From Thermanaeromonas toyohensis ToBE (lineage in GTDB: Bacteria > Bacillota > DSM-521 > Neomoorellales > Neomoorellaceae), in NCBI RefSeq assembly GCF_900176005.1, contig NZ_LT838272.1, positions 310,001 through 374,000 of the forward strand: 64,000 nucleotides of DNA, written 5' to 3'. Positions 37,305 to 45,319 of this stretch are shown in pieces. The notes below the pieces were generated by a model that saw nothing but the letters and a program-made list of their open reading frames with translations, made no database searches and was not told where the DNA came from. The position numbers were made by a program, and so were the translations under genes. How positions within the stretch are numbered: position 1 is the stretch's first letter; every line of letters starts with the position of its first letter.

Positions 37305-38411
37305 GTGTCAGAACAAGTTCTAAAAGAGATCCTTGGTGAACTAAAAACTTTAAACTACCGCATGGGCAACCTAGAGCAAGGGCAACAGGAGTTAACTGGG
37401 CGCCTTGGCAATCTAGAGCGAGGGCAGCAAGAAGTTATTGGTCGTATCAGCAATCTAGAGGAAGGGCAGCAAGAACTTGTTGGGAGCATCAGCAATCTAG
37501 AGCATGGGCAGCAAGAACTCACTGGGCGTATTGGGAATCTTGAACGAGGTCAACAGGAGTTAACTGAGCGTATCGGGAATCTTGGGCGAGGGCAACAAGA
37601 GCTCGCTGGGCGTATTGATAATCTTGAGCGGGGGCAACAGGAGTTAACTGAGCGCATCGGCAATTTAGAGCAAGGGCAACAGGAGCTTGTTGGTCGTATC
37701 AGCAACCTAGAGCAAGGCCAACAGGAACTGGCCGGACACATCAGCAATCTGGAACGGGGCCAACAAGAACTCACTGGGCGTATTAGCAACCTAGAACGGG
37801 GGCAACAGGAACTCGCCGGGCGTATCACTAATGTAGAGCAAGGTCAGCAAGAACTTACAGGCCGCATAGGTGACCTGGAGGGCCGTATGGGTAATTTAGA
37901 AGGCCGCATGGGGAAACTGGAGGTTCGCATAGAAAACATAGAGGGTCGCATAGACAACCTAGAAGGCCGCATAGATAACTTAGATGGTCGCCTAAGTAAC
38001 CTAGAAGGCCGCATAGACAACTTAGATGGTCGTATAGGCAACCTAGAAGGTCGCCTGGGTAATCTAGAGGTCCGCATAGATAATTTAGACCAAGGGCAGC
38101 AAGAGCTTGCCGGTCGCATCGGAAGTTTGGAACAGGGCCAACAAGAACTTGTCGAGCGTATGGGTGAGTTAGAGCAAGGGCAGCAGGAAATAAATAGCAG
38201 GCTAAACAAGATTGAACTCCGTATGGAAAGTGAGCTAATTGAGAAAACCCGTGCCCTATACGATGGTTTCCTCCTTAGAGGAGACCAGATTGAGAACTTA
38301 AGAAAGCACCTTGATGAACGGCTAGATGCTATTATCCTTGACCTCAATTACCTGGTTAGAAAAACCGCTCAACAAGAAACTGCAATTCAAGAACTAAAGC
38401 GTGCTAGATAA
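37305..38411 (+). CDS. Long coiled-coil repeat protein, unknown function
   Basis: A protein of 368 residues from GTG 37305 (AAAAAGGTGG SD, 8-base spacing). Residues 22-301 are 280 residues of unbroken repeats: twelve 14-residue units (consensus NLEQGQQELTGRIG), ten 7-residue units (NLEGRID) and three more 14-residue units. Leu at position 2 and Ile at position 6 of each heptad give a canonical a/d core. In the 14-residue unit one core position is Gln, so the coil probably has a polar layer every second heptad. The short N-terminal helix (SEQVLKEILGELKTLNYRM) and the C-terminal part (LIEKTRALYDGFLLRGDQIENLRKHLDERL) continue the helix. No signal peptide or membrane segment is visible. I do not recognise a family beyond similar clostridial repeat proteins. 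Confidence 0.8.
   Translation: MSEQVLKEILGELKTLNYRMGNLEQGQQELTGRLGNLERGQQEVIGRISNLEEGQQELVGSISNLEHGQQELTGRIGNLERGQQELTERIGNLGRGQQELAGRIDNLERGQQELTERIGNLEQGQQELVGRISNLEQGQQELAGHISNLERGQQELTGRISNLERGQQELAGRITNVEQGQQELTGRIGDLEGRMGNLEGRMGKLEVRIENIEGRIDNLEGRIDNLDGRLSNLEGRIDNLDGRIGNLEGRLGNLEVRIDNLDQGQQELAGRIGSLEQGQQELVERMGELEQGQQEINSRLNKIELRMESELIEKTRALYDGFLLRGDQIENLRKHLDERLDAIILDLNYLVRKTAQQETAIQELKRAR
37368..38207 (+). repeat. Tandem 42-bp and 21-bp coding repeats
   Basis: Exactly 840 bases code for the repeat array: 12 units of 42 bases (37368-37871), 10 units of 21 bases (37872-38081) and 3 units of 42 bases (38082-38207). Codons vary between units (CTA/CTT/CTG, CAA/CAG), so many copies are old enough to have diverged silently while the protein repeat is kept. 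The 21-base unit is the 42-base unit without its xGQQELx half. Confidence 0.93.
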
Positions 38412-38526
38412 GCTTTCCTTTATGTCTTGGACTTTACCACCTTGAAGGCGGGAATTTTATAGAAACCTTCTGCTCTGTTAAAATATATTCCATGGAGAAA
38501 ATACCTTTAAAGGAGGTTTTTACAAA

Positions 38527-39753
38527 TTGCAGCCTAACTCTCTTCTGGAAGAGTTATCACAGCCTGGCCAGACCAAAATGGTACTTATAGTCCTAGATGG
38601 ACTAGGTGGCTTGCCCGTCCCAGAACTAGGTAATAAGACCGAATTAGAAGCTGCAGCTACACCTAACCTAGATGAGCTAGCTGCTAGATCTTCCTTGGGG
38701 CTAGCTTACCCAGTGATGCCAGGTATAACCCCAGGTTCTAGTGCTGGGCACCTAGCCCTTTTTGGCTATGACCCGGTAAAGTATGTGATAGGCCGGGGGA
38801 TCTTAGAGGCTTTAGGTATAGGTTTTGACATTAAGCCTCAGGATATAGCTATCCGGGGTAATTTCTGCACTGTAGAAAAAAAGGGAAGTGAGCTAGTAGT
38901 TACCGACCGCCGGGCAGGGCGGCCGAGTACTGAGCATACAGTTAGAATATGCCAAAGGCTACAAGAAGAGATACCAGAAATCGAGGGAGTAGAAGTATTT
39001 ATCCGGCCAGTTAAAGAGCACCGGTTTGTGACCGTATTAAGGGGAGAGGGGCTAGATGCCAGGGTGAAGGATACTGACCCGCAGAAAGAGGGACTAGCGC
39101 CATTAACTCCTGAGCCTCTAGTACCTGAGGCCAGCCGCACAGCTAGTGTGGCGCGCAAGCTCCTAGAAAAAATAGCTAAGCTTTTAGCCGATGAACCCAA
39201 GACCAATTATGCTCTCTTGCGCGGTTTCTCCCGCCAGCCAGGTCTCATCCCTTTTCCTGAGCGGTTTAAACTAAAAGCCGGGGCTATCGCAGTGTATCCC
39301 ATGTACAGGGGACTGGCTTCTTTGGTAGGTATGGATCTCCTTACCGTAAAGGGGGAAACACTAGCCGATGAAATAAGCACTTTAAAAGAACACTGGAGGG
39401 AGTATGACTTTTTCTTCTTACACCTAAAGGCTACAGACTCTAGAGGAGAGGACGGGGACTTTAATGGTAAGATCAAAGTAATAGAGGATTTCGATAAACA
39501 CCTTCCTTCTATCTTAGAACTAAAGCCTGATGTCCTGGTGATTACCGGCGATCATTCTACCCCTTCTCTATATGCTGCCCACAGCTGGCACCCGGTTCCC
39601 TTTTTGTTACATTCGCGCTGGGTACGCGCGGAAAGGGAGACTGGCTTTAACGAATATACTTGTGCCCGGGGTATGCTGGGCCAATTCCCCCTTTTATACA
39701 CTATGAATTTTATGTTAGCCCATGCTGGCCGCCTGGAAAAGTTTAGCGCTTAA
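38527..39753 (+). CDS. apgM: 2,3-bisphosphoglycerate-independent phosphoglycerate mutase, archaeal type
   Basis: ApgM interconverts 3- and 2-phosphoglycerate. The 408 residues match the archaeal-type family rather than bacterial GpmI of about 510. The metal and nucleophile region reads VLIVLDGLGGLPVPELGNKTELEAAATPNLD and GITPGSSAGHLALFGYDP (phosphoserine site). Later metal motifs are LHLKATDSRGEDGD, ITGDHSTPSLYAAHSWHPVPFLLHS. TTG 38527 has SD AAAGGAGG. It is the first gene of a probable three-gene unit with the nitrilase-family enzyme and PFK. Confidence 0.93.
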   Translation: MQPNSLLEELSQPGQTKMVLIVLDGLGGLPVPELGNKTELEAAATPNLDELAARSSLGLAYPVMPGITPGSSAGHLALFGYDPVKYVIGRGILEALGIGFDIKPQDIAIRGNFCTVEKKGSELVVTDRRAGRPSTEHTVRICQRLQEEIPEIEGVEVFIRPVKEHRFVTVLRGEGLDARVKDTDPQKEGLAPLTPEPLVPEASRTASVARKLLEKIAKLLADEPKTNYALLRGFSRQPGLIPFPERFKLKAGAIAVYPMYRGLASLVGMDLLTVKGETLADEISTLKEHWREYDFFFLHLKATDSRGEDGDFNGKIKVIEDFDKHLPSILELKPDVLVITGDHSTPSLYAAHSWHPVPFLLHSRWVRAERETGFNEYTCARGMLGQFPLLYTMNFMLAHAGRLEKFSA

Positions 39754-39802
39754 GTTTGAAAGCTTTAAGGCTGGGGTGTGATAGAAAGGGTGTAAGGCGG
39801 GC

Positions 39803-40582
39803 TTGAAAATTTCCCTTATTCAATTTGCCCCAGAGAGAAAAGAGCTCGAGAAAAACTTAAGGCGAATGGAAGAGTACTTAGCAGAGGTACCTAAAGATAC
39901 AGAAGTTATTTTGTTACCGGAAGCTTGGATGGGCTCTCAAGTGCTTACCGAAGAAAAATATAAGGAGCTGGTGTTCCAGTTATACAAGCGGCTCCCCCAG
40001 GAGGGCCCCCTTCTTATTCCTGGAGCCCAGTATGTAAATATGGGGTCTAAGGTGTATTCCTTGGGTATGGCCTTAGGGGGCAAACTAAAGGAGCCCCTTT
40101 ATTACCCAAAGATATTCCCTTCCCAAGCCATCGGGGAGAGAGCTTATGTAGAGCCAGGTAATAGGCTATTAGTAATAGAGCACCAGGGTTCGGGTATCGG
40201 GATATTGGTGTGTGTAGATCTTTTTTACCCTGAACTAGCCCGGAACCTTGCCCTCCGTGGCGCCCTTCTTATCCTAAATCCAGCTAACATCCCTGAAGAA
40301 AGGATGCCCTTATGGCATAGCCTAGGGCTTACTAGGGCTTGTGAAAATACTGTATTCCTGGCCATGGCTAATAATACCTATACCTATTACCCGGATGGCA
40401 GGGAAGTTAAGGGGGAAAGCTTTGTAGCCTACCCCGATGGGTACACCCTTTTAACCTGTGGAAAAGAACCGGGAGTGTATACTCTTGACCTCGACCTCTC
40501 CCTTATACCCCGCGTACGCCAGAGATGGCCTTACCTGGAAGATATAAGAAAAAGGTTTACCGATGAAAGAGGACCTTTTTAA
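39803..40582 (+). CDS. Carbon-nitrogen hydrolase (nitrilase superfamily)
   Basis: The 259-residue protein has the nitrilase-superfamily triad: Glu40 (VILLPEAW), Lys103 (YYPKIF) and Cys137 (ILVCVDLFYPELARNLALRGA). Members hydrolyse amides, nitriles or N-carbamoyl groups; this one is closest in layout to omega-amidase or N-carbamoyl-hydrolase types, but the substrate cannot be named. TTG 39803 has SD AAGGCGGG. It ends 11 bases before the phosphofructokinase gene, so the two are probably translated from one message. Why they are paired is unclear. Confidence 0.85.
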   Translation: MKISLIQFAPERKELEKNLRRMEEYLAEVPKDTEVILLPEAWMGSQVLTEEKYKELVFQLYKRLPQEGPLLIPGAQYVNMGSKVYSLGMALGGKLKEPLYYPKIFPSQAIGERAYVEPGNRLLVIEHQGSGIGILVCVDLFYPELARNLALRGALLILNPANIPEERMPLWHSLGLTRACENTVFLAMANNTYTYYPDGREVKGESFVAYPDGYTLLTCGKEPGVYTLDLDLSLIPRVRQRWPYLEDIRKRFTDERGPF

Positions 40583-40593
40583 GGGGGATTCTT

Positions 40594-41811
40594 ATGGTTT
40601 TAAAAGGTAATTGCGTAATAGCCCAGTCCGGCGGGCCGACACCTGTTATCAATAATAGCCTTTACGGGTTGATAGAGGAGGCCTGGAAGAAGGAAGAGAT
40701 CGCCGCTCTTTATGGTGCCCTTTACGGGATAACCGGGCTTCTTAAGGAAAGACTAATAGATTTAAAGAAAGAAGACATCGCTGTTCTTAAAGGCCTACGT
40801 TATACCCCCGGTGCTGCCCTGGGCTCTTGCCGGCATAGACTTAAGGCAGAAGAATACCCCCGGCTTTTAGAAATATTTAAACGCCATAACATCCGCTATT
40901 TTTTCTATATCGGCGGCAACGATTCCATGGATACGGTATATAAAATAAACAGGCTAGCCCAAGAAGAAGGGTACGAAATGCGGGTAGTGGGGGTGCCTAA
41001 AACTATAGATAACGACTTGCCTGGCACTGATCATTGCCCTGGATATGGGAGCGCAGCTAAGTATATTGCCAGCGTAGTGCGGGAGACTGGGCTAGATCTT
41101 AAAGGGATGCTATCCCAAAACAGGGTGACCCTTTTGGAAACCATGGGCAGGAATACGGGCTGGCTGGCAGCAGCAGCTATGCTAGCTAAGAGATCCCCTG
41201 AAGAAGCGCCTCACCTTATTTATCTCCCTGAAAGGCCTTTTAATATCGATAAATTCCTTTCTGATGTAAAAGTAGTTTACCAGGAATACGGCTATGCCTA
41301 TGTTGTGGTAGCTGAGGGGCTTAAAGATATAAACGGTAATTATATTGTAGCTGAGGAAAGCAAGGATGTTTTTGGCCATAGGCAGTTAGGAAGTGGCCTA
41401 GCTGCTTACTTAAAAAATGCCATCGAGGGATCCTTACCAGTAAAGGCTAGATACATTGTACCCAGCACTGCCCAGCGTAGCTCTATGCTTTATGCCTCCA
41501 GGACGGACGCGGAGGAAGCCTATCTAGTGGGGAAGGAAGCTGTAAGCCTTGCTTGCCAGGGGCTTTCCGGTATTATGGTAACTCTAGAAAGGGAAAAAGG
41601 TAGCCCGTATCTTTGCCGGGTGGGCTATATAGATGTAGCCCAAGTCGCTAATCAAGAAAAAAGCGTACCTTTAGAGTGGATAACTCCAGAAGGAAACTTC
41701 TTGACTAGGGATTTTATAGAATACGCTTTGCCGCTGATACAAGGGGAGATCCAGGTGCCTTTTGCTGGGGGCCTGCCGGATTATGCAAAGCTGAACGTGG
41801 AGAGGAAGTAG
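40594..41811 (+). CDS. 6-phosphofructokinase, predicted pyrophosphate-dependent
   Basis: This 405-residue PfkA-superfamily enzyme phosphorylates fructose-6-phosphate at C1. ATP-type enzymes have Gly at the GGDG position and Gly in PGTIDND. Here the motifs are IGGNDSMDT, with Asp110 in the Gly104-equivalent position, and VPKTIDNDL with Lys136. Both changes are the known markers of PPi use, so I predict a reversible PPi-dependent enzyme. Other motifs are AQSGGPTPVIN, ETMGRNTGWLA and VVVAEGL. Together with the one-way FBP aldolase/phosphatase it would let carbon flow be set by pyrophosphate. SD is AAGGGGGA. Confidence 0.88.
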   Translation: MVLKGNCVIAQSGGPTPVINNSLYGLIEEAWKKEEIAALYGALYGITGLLKERLIDLKKEDIAVLKGLRYTPGAALGSCRHRLKAEEYPRLLEIFKRHNIRYFFYIGGNDSMDTVYKINRLAQEEGYEMRVVGVPKTIDNDLPGTDHCPGYGSAAKYIASVVRETGLDLKGMLSQNRVTLLETMGRNTGWLAAAAMLAKRSPEEAPHLIYLPERPFNIDKFLSDVKVVYQEYGYAYVVVAEGLKDINGNYIVAEESKDVFGHRQLGSGLAAYLKNAIEGSLPVKARYIVPSTAQRSSMLYASRTDAEEAYLVGKEAVSLACQGLSGIMVTLEREKGSPYLCRVGYIDVAQVANQEKSVPLEWITPEGNFLTRDFIEYALPLIQGEIQVPFAGGLPDYAKLNVERK

Positions 41812-41884
41812 AGAGGGGCTAATAGGGGCAGGTGGGAAATTTTTTTAAAAACCAGAAGGAATCTTTTATTGTACGTCGAATATA

Positions 41885-41914
41885 TGACAACGATAGACAA
41901 AGACAACGTTATCA
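41885..41914. promoter_or_regulatory. Probable LacI-type operators upstream of lacI
   Basis: AGACAACGTTATCA (41901-41914) is a near-palindrome with a central CG, as in LacI/GalR operators. TGACAACGATAGAC (41885-41898) is a second, half-matching site 16 bases upstream. The position directly before the regulator's SD suits autoregulation. Confidence 0.6.
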
Positions 41915-41935
41915 AGCCTGAGGAGTCTGGTATTT

Positions 41936-42997
41936 TTGGAGAACAATAAAAAAGATACTTTTAGATCTATTCCTACCATAAAAGACGTAGCTATTGCTGC
42001 CGGTGTTTCCTTAAAGACGGTATCGCGTGTGATAAATAATAGCGATAACGTAAGACCTGAGACGCGGGAGAAGGTATTAGCGGCCATTAAAGCAATAGGT
42101 TACCAGCCCAATGCCATCGCCCGGAGCCTCAGGGTAAAAAAGACTTATACCATCGGCGTAATTATTGCTGATATTACTAACAGTTTTTACAGCGCCATTG
42201 TCCGGGGCATTGAAGATGTAGCGGTTAGTAAAAATTATAGCGTGCTCATAGCCAATTCTGATGAGGTATTAAAAAAAGAAAAGCTTTACGCCCGGGTCTT
42301 TGTAGAAAAGCAAGTAGAGGGGATGATTATTGTACCGGCCAGCGGTTCGCAAAAATATCTAGAAAACCTGGCGGGGCATTTGCCCTTAGTCTTTGTAGAC
42401 CGTTACCCGGAGGGGATAAGCGCTCCTGTAGTTAAAGTAGAAAACGAGAAAGGCGCCTATGATCTTACTTCTCACCTTCTAGATCATGGCTATGAAGAGA
42501 TAGCTTTTATCGGATACGAGCCTGCCTTGACAACTGCCCAGGAACGCTTTGCTGGTTTTCAAAAAGCATTGCAGGAACGGGGGTTAAAGCCTAGACCAGA
42601 ATTAATCAAGACAGGGAATAAAACTGTGCTAGATGCTTATCACGCTACCGAGGAAGTTTTAAAGCAGCCACGCCGGCCCCAGGCGATATTTGCTGCTAAT
42701 AACTTCATGATGCAGGGTGCCTTACGCGCCTTAAACCATGCCGGATTAGAAGTGCCGCGCGATGTGGCCGTGGTGGGATTTGATGATTTTGAGATGGCCG
42801 ATGCTTTTCGCCCTCGCTTAACTGTAGTTTCCCAGCCTGCCTATACTATAGGCCGGGAGGCAGCGTGTTTACTTTTTAGCAAGATGGAAAACCGTAGTGG
42901 AGGAGCAGAAGCTGTTGTATTACCTACGGAATTGATAATACGAGAATCGTGCGGATGCTTGCGAAGAAAGTTGGAACATGAATTGCGGTTCAGGTAG
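41936..42997 (+). CDS. LacI-family transcriptional regulator
   Basis: The 353 residues begin with a LacI-type helix-turn-helix (PTIKDVAIAAGVSLKTVSRVINNSDNV) and hinge helix (YQPNAIARSLRVKKT). A periplasmic-binding-protein-like effector domain follows (TIGVIIADITNSFYSAIVRGIEDVA to VVGFDDFEMADAFRPRLTVVSQPAYTIGREA). It probably represses the downstream sugar genes until a sugar or sugar phosphate binds. TTG 41936 has a GAGGAG SD with 10-base spacing. It is followed by an operator-like site and the PfkB gene. Confidence 0.93.
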   Translation: MENNKKDTFRSIPTIKDVAIAAGVSLKTVSRVINNSDNVRPETREKVLAAIKAIGYQPNAIARSLRVKKTYTIGVIIADITNSFYSAIVRGIEDVAVSKNYSVLIANSDEVLKKEKLYARVFVEKQVEGMIIVPASGSQKYLENLAGHLPLVFVDRYPEGISAPVVKVENEKGAYDLTSHLLDHGYEEIAFIGYEPALTTAQERFAGFQKALQERGLKPRPELIKTGNKTVLDAYHATEEVLKQPRRPQAIFAANNFMMQGALRALNHAGLEVPRDVAVVGFDDFEMADAFRPRLTVVSQPAYTIGREAACLLFSKMENRSGGAEAVVLPTELIIRESCGCLRRKLEHELRFR

Positions 42998-43013
42998 GGT
43001 GTTCTACAGGGAT

Positions 43014-43027
43014 TGACAACGTTGCCA
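43014..43027. promoter_or_regulatory. Probable LacI-type operator upstream of pfkB
   Basis: TGACAACGTTGCCA is a 12-of-14 palindrome centred on CG and shares GACAACGTT with the site before lacI. It overlaps a TTGACA at 43013-43018 that could act as a -35, but no matching -10 is clear. Confidence 0.6.
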
Positions 43028-43064
43028 AAGATTAAAGAAGTTTCTTTAAAGGGGAGTTTGAAGT

Positions 43065-43997
43065 GTGGCGGAAGTAATATGTTTAGGCATTATGGTAGCT
43101 GACCTGGTGGGGCGGCCGGTACGAGGTCTTCCGGAAAAGGGGAAATTGGTTTTAGTAGACGAGATGGAGCTTCATACCGGCGGGTGTGCTGTGAATACGG
43201 CTATAGCTTTAAGAAAGCTAGGGATCAAAACCGGGGTTATAGGTAAAGTGGGGAGGGATGTTCTGGGAGACTTTATAGTAAACCGATTAAATCAGGTAGG
43301 GATTGATACCAGGGGAGTTAAGCGGGATCCCAGTACTACTACTTCGGCCACCATGGTAATGGTCAATGAAGACGGTGAGCGCAGTTTTATCCATTATGTA
43401 GGTTGCAATGCCAAACTGACTCCCGAGGATATTGATTGGGACATAGTAAAGGGAGCACGGATCCTGCATATTGCTGGAAGCCTGATCATGCCTGGGTTTG
43501 ATGGAGAACCAACAGCAGAAGTTTTAAAAAAGGCCAAAGATATGGGTTGTCTTACAAGTATGGATACAGCCTGGGATCCGAGTGATAGGTGGATGCAAGT
43601 TTTAAAACCGAGTCTTCCTTATGTGGATGTTTTCTTGCCTAGCCTGGAAGAAGCTAGAAAGTTAAGCGGTTATGATAAGGTAGAAGAAATGGCCGATGTT
43701 TTTCTGGAAGTTGGCGTGAAAATAGTGGCTATAAAGATGGGTGAAAAGGGATGTTATATTCGAACAAATAAAGAACAATTGATGCTTCCAGCATTTAGTG
43801 TCAAGGCTGTAGATGCGACAGGTGCAGGAGATGCTTTTGTAGCAGGTTTTTTAGCTGGTTTAGTTAAGGGACTGGATTTAGAAAGTACCGCCAAGCTAGC
43901 TAACGCTGTAGGTGCCCTCGCTGTTACGGCTATAGGAGCTTCTAGCGGGATACGTAGCTGGGAAGAAACTCAGGCTTTTATAGCAGCGAATGCTTAA
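43065..43997 (+). CDS. PfkB-family sugar kinase (ribokinase fold)
   Basis: The 310 residues show LHTGGCAVNTAIALRKLG and VIGKVGRDVLGDF near the N-terminus and the catalytic VDATGAGDAFVAGFLAGL (anion hole and Asp base) near the C-terminus. FLPSLEEARKLSGY lies between them. PfkB kinases phosphorylate ribose, fructose, deoxygluconate-type sugars or nucleosides; this one cannot be assigned. It overlaps the isomerase region and is likely to prepare the sugar brought in by the adjacent ABC transporter. GTG 43065 has SD GGGGAG. Confidence 0.9.
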   Translation: MAEVICLGIMVADLVGRPVRGLPEKGKLVLVDEMELHTGGCAVNTAIALRKLGIKTGVIGKVGRDVLGDFIVNRLNQVGIDTRGVKRDPSTTTSATMVMVNEDGERSFIHYVGCNAKLTPEDIDWDIVKGARILHIAGSLIMPGFDGEPTAEVLKKAKDMGCLTSMDTAWDPSDRWMQVLKPSLPYVDVFLPSLEEARKLSGYDKVEEMADVFLEVGVKIVAIKMGEKGCYIRTNKEQLMLPAFSVKAVDATGAGDAFVAGFLAGLVKGLDLESTAKLANAVGALAVTAIGASSGIRSWEETQAFIAANA

Positions 43998-44028
43998 GAA
44001 ATTAATGAGGAAAGGAGAAGAACTTACT

Positions 44029-45132
44029 ATGCTCTACCCGCTCAAGTTCAAACCTCACCTGCGTTTTTATCCCTTCGGCGGTTACAAGATAGCTCAGATG
44101 TTCAATAAAGAAGATATCCCGAAAGATCGGCCGGTAGCCGAGAGCTGGGAGATCAGTGCCTGTCCTGGCTCTGAAGGAATCATTAAGAACGGTCCTCTAG
44201 CCGGCTTAAACCTACAGGAAGCAGTGGATAAGCTCCAGGCTGATTTGGTAGGAGAGGTTATCTGGGAACGTTACGGGAATTACTTCCCCCTTTTAATAAA
44301 GTTTCTAGATGCAGCTAAAGTGTTACCTCCCCAAGTTCACCCTGATGATGAATATGCTGCCAAAGTAGGCCTACCCTACCGGGGCAAAACAGAGGCGTGG
44401 TATATTCTCCAGGCTGACCCGGGGGCAGAAGTTTGGTGCGGGAGTAAGCCGGGACTTACTCTAGAAGAGTTCCGGAGGCTGATTGAACAAGGCGATACCT
44501 TTGCTCCCATGAAGAAGCTAAAGACCAAGGCAGGGGATGTTTACTTCGTTCCTGCCGGGCATCTCCATGCCATTGGTGCCGGGAACTTTATCGTTGAAGT
44601 GCAGCAAAATAGTGACGCTATCTTCGCCTGGGACTGGCTGGACTGGGAGATAGATGAAGAGAGGCGGAAAAGCGATATCGAGCACAGTTTGGCCGCGGCT
44701 GTAATTCAGGAGGGAGACCCAGAGGATATTCCACCTATAAAGTTAGAAAGAGGGAAAAACCTCCAGGAGTATCTATGTGCCTGCCGTTACTTCACCATGG
44801 AGCGGTTGGTCCTCCATGAACCCTGGACCGAAATTGGGGATCCGAGGCGGTTTACGGCATTGATTCCGGTAGCGGGGCAAGGGCAACTTCGTTACAAAGA
44901 TGGTATAGAGAAAGTTAAAGCCGGTGAATCCATACTTATACCGGCCAAGATGGACTCGTGGACAGTAGAACCGGAAGCAGAGTTGGTCTTAATCCGCGCT
45001 ATGGTACCGGTGGACTTACGGGAGGATGTCATACAGCCCCTGCGTGAGGCAGGGGTAGACGATGAGCGAATTATATCCCTTGGTGGTTACGTCATCCAGA
45101 ACGATTTACGCATGTTGCTCGTACCTAAATAA
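44029..45132 (+). CDS. manA: Class I mannose-6-phosphate isomerase-like protein
   Basis: A zinc-dependent type I phosphomannose isomerase that interconverts mannose-6-phosphate and fructose-6-phosphate, or a related sugar phosphate. It has 367 residues from ATG 44029 (AAAGGAG SD); an upstream ATG at 43990 would overlap the kinase gene. The N-terminal cupin has WEISACPGSEG, FPLLIKFLDAAKVLPPQVHPDDEYA (zinc His and Glu), and GDVYFVPAGHLHAIGAG (zinc His). A second cupin-like part follows from about residue 240. Its place between kinase and transporter genes ties it to the same sugar pathway; the true substrate may be a less common sugar. Confidence 0.88.
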   Translation: MLYPLKFKPHLRFYPFGGYKIAQMFNKEDIPKDRPVAESWEISACPGSEGIIKNGPLAGLNLQEAVDKLQADLVGEVIWERYGNYFPLLIKFLDAAKVLPPQVHPDDEYAAKVGLPYRGKTEAWYILQADPGAEVWCGSKPGLTLEEFRRLIEQGDTFAPMKKLKTKAGDVYFVPAGHLHAIGAGNFIVEVQQNSDAIFAWDWLDWEIDEERRKSDIEHSLAAAVIQEGDPEDIPPIKLERGKNLQEYLCACRYFTMERLVLHEPWTEIGDPRRFTALIPVAGQGQLRYKDGIEKVKAGESILIPAKMDSWTVEPEAELVLIRAMVPVDLREDVIQPLREAGVDDERIISLGGYVIQNDLRMLLVPK

Positions 45133-45319
45133 CGTAATGGAAGCGGGAAAGGAGTCATGTGCTGCTCTACTTTTACCAAGAATTATAGCGGGGTTAACTT
45201 TTAGCGCAAGGGAGGGGATGATCTTTTATGACAGCTAAACTATTATAAATTGAACGTAATTAGTAATGTAAGCCGGAGGTTTTTGAATTTAAGATAATTT
45301 TTTACTCGGAGGGGTTAAA

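Noticed and set aside
37368-38207. CRISPR-like repeat array
   Set aside because: The periodicity is in frame, 42 and 21 bases with no unique spacers, and codes for a heptad-repeat protein.
37550-38347. Two Ser/Cys/Pro-rich open frames on the - strand opposite the repeat gene
   Set aside because: They are mirror frames of the repeats, with low-complexity product and no SD.
45156-45203. 15-codon leader peptide upstream of the sugar-binding protein
   Set aside because: The SD is only two bases from the ATG, the peptide has no informative codons, and no attenuator follows.
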